A DNA stretch of 34,021 nucleotides from Verrucomicrobiota bacterium. GTDB lineage: Bacteria > Verrucomicrobiota > Verrucomicrobiia > Limisphaerales > SIBE01. This document shows positions 33,138-34,021 of this stretch, piece by piece. The stretch lies in contig JACPRI010000279.1 in the NCBI GenBank assembly GCA_016190065.1, positions 1-34,021 on the forward strand, read 5' to 3'. Made by a program: the position numbers and the translations under genes. Below the pieces are notes generated by a model. The model ran no database searches and was not told the origin of the DNA. It saw only the letters and a list, made by a program, of their open reading frames with translations. The first letter of the stretch is position 1. Every line of letters starts with the position of its first letter.

Positions 33138-34021
33138 TCAAATCAGCTCCCGGATGGGCTGTCCGACGTTCACCAAGAATTGCGGGCGTCCCGTGGTATC
33201 GGTCACCGTGGTGACAAGCGGATCGAGCCCCAGGTTGTGGTATAACGTGGCAATCACGTCCTGGTAGTGGACCGGACGTGAAGCAACTTCTGCGGCATAA
33301 CGGTCGGTGGAGCCAATCACCTGTCCAACGCGCATTCCGCCGCCGGCCATTAGGGCCATGCCTACTCGAGGCCAATGATCTCGGCCCCCTTCTTTATTGA
33401 CCTTGGGAGTGCGTCCGAACTCGCCCCAGGCCACGATCGAGACGTCCCCCAGCATGCCTCGCTCTTCCAGATCCGTGATCAGCGCATGCAGCGCGTGATC
33501 GACGGTCGGCACCAGATGGCGCAGGCGCGGAAGATTGTTCGAGTGCGTGTCGAAATCGCTGATCGAAACGCTGACGCAGCGCACGCCGGCTTCGACGAGC
33601 CGCCGGGCGAGCAGCAGCTTCTGCGCAGCCTCCGGGCCTTCGCTGGTGTAATGAACGCCGCCGCTCCCGCTCACACGCGGCGTGTAGCGCGCCACCGTGC
33701 GCGGATCTTCCTTCGACAGATCCATCGCCTCGGCAAATTTGCCCGAGGTCAGAATGCCGACCGCCTGCTGCGTGAACTTGTCCATCGCCTCCATCTCGCC
33801 GCTGCGGTCCAATTCACGGCGGAGCTGGTCCAGATTGGACAAAAGCTCGACGCGATTCTCCAGTCGGCCCACGGTGATCCCATCCGAGAGTGCCAGGCTA
33901 AGGGTTCGTGCAGAAACTAATTCGGATTTTGTCTGGGAGTAAGAGTGTAGTTCCACTCTGGAAGAACTTGGTGGGGCTTCAGGGAGAGTTGACCCATTTG
34001 ATCGGCTGAGATTTTCCTGCC
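33138..34021 (-). CDS. DUF1501 family protein, 5' end off the window
   Basis: The frame remains open to the right edge, giving at least 294 residues without the N-terminus. The characteristic blocks are LLLARRLVEAGVRCVSVSIS, then DFDTHSNNLPRLRHLVPTVD, then VAWGEFGRTPKVNKEGGRDH with WPRVGMALMAGGG, and finally RPVHYQDVIATLYHNLGLDP. These belong to DUF1501, sulfatase-like secreted proteins common in Planctomycetes and Verrucomicrobia, usually paired with DUF1549/DUF1553 cytochrome-type proteins. Such a partner would be expected beyond the right edge. The C-terminus is complete (GQPIRELI). Confidence 0.92.
   Translation of the reverse strand, partial: QENLSRSNGSTLPEAPPSSSRVELHSYSQTKSELVSARTLSLALSDGITVGRLENRVELLSNLDQLRRELDRSGEMEAMDKFTQQAVGILTSGKFAEAMDLSKEDPRTVARYTPRVSGSGGVHYTSEGPEAAQKLLLARRLVEAGVRCVSVSISDFDTHSNNLPRLRHLVPTVDHALHALITDLEERGMLGDVSIVAWGEFGRTPKVNKEGGRDHWPRVGMALMAGGGMRVGQVIGSTDRYAAEVASRPVHYQDVIATLYHNLGLDPLVTTVTDTTGRPQFLVNVGQPIRELI

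Noticed and set aside
1-34021. CRISPR array, prophage or complete insertion sequence
   Set aside because: No regularly spaced repeats, no phage structural genes and no transposase were found; the repeats present are short tandem or palindromic units.

Overview
The window looks like a chromosomal segment of a Verrucomicrobiota bacterium (Pedosphaera/Limisphaerales-like); this is an inference from gene content. The supporting features are a PEP-CTERM protein, a DUF1501 protein, a small secreted protein with an 'NAVGYV' N-terminus, a DUF5060-type glycoside hydrolase, several large signalling fusions, and short palindromic or tandem repeats of the 'GCGGAGTGCGGA' and 'GGAATCTG' kind. Base composition is moderately GC-rich, becoming more AT-rich around 28.2-31.2 kb.

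Left part (1-11.7 kb). A secreted glycoside hydrolase runs off the left edge on the minus strand. It is followed on the plus strand by an array of paralogous class III nucleotide cyclases. The array holds a frameshifted remnant (2368-2708), a cyclase/Ser-Thr kinase/TolB-like/TPR fusion (2770-6000), a zinc-ribbon/cyclase/AAA-ATPase/TPR fusion (6262-9609) and a cyclase/TolB-like/TPR fusion (9615-11684). A decayed ABC ATPase fragment lies antisense between the first two intact genes.

Centre (11.7-28.2 kb). Everything here is on the minus strand. In transcription order it begins with a TPR/coiled-coil secreted protein followed by leuC. Next is a FecR-domain protein with a good promoter and terminator, followed by a CHASE2 adenylate cyclase. 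The housekeeping cluster coaD, DUF177, rpmF, plsX, fabH comes next, then a PilZ-like protein and pilT. After these come an M29-like metal hydrolase tightly followed by a stand-alone ovothiol-type (4-mercaptohistidine) N-methyltransferase, then an amino-acid ABC transporter binding protein and permease with no adjacent ATPase. Last is an outer-membrane barrel protein whose signal peptide is cut off by an in-frame TGA.

Right part (28.2-34 kb). This holds an HNH endonuclease, a RelE-like toxin directly behind a tRNA-Glu(CTC), a PEP-CTERM protein and a second small secreted protein, an RluA/RluD-family pseudouridine synthase carrying two single-base frameshifts, a DUF6580-like membrane protein and the 3' part of a DUF1501 gene.

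Themes. Cyclic-nucleotide signalling is unusually dense, with four intact cyclase genes plus one remnant in 34 kb. Broken genes are also frequent: a cyclase remnant, an ABC ATPase remnant, a barrel with a TGA, and a frameshifted synthase. That pattern means either local decay or assembly error. No CRISPR array, rRNA, prophage or complete insertion sequence was seen.
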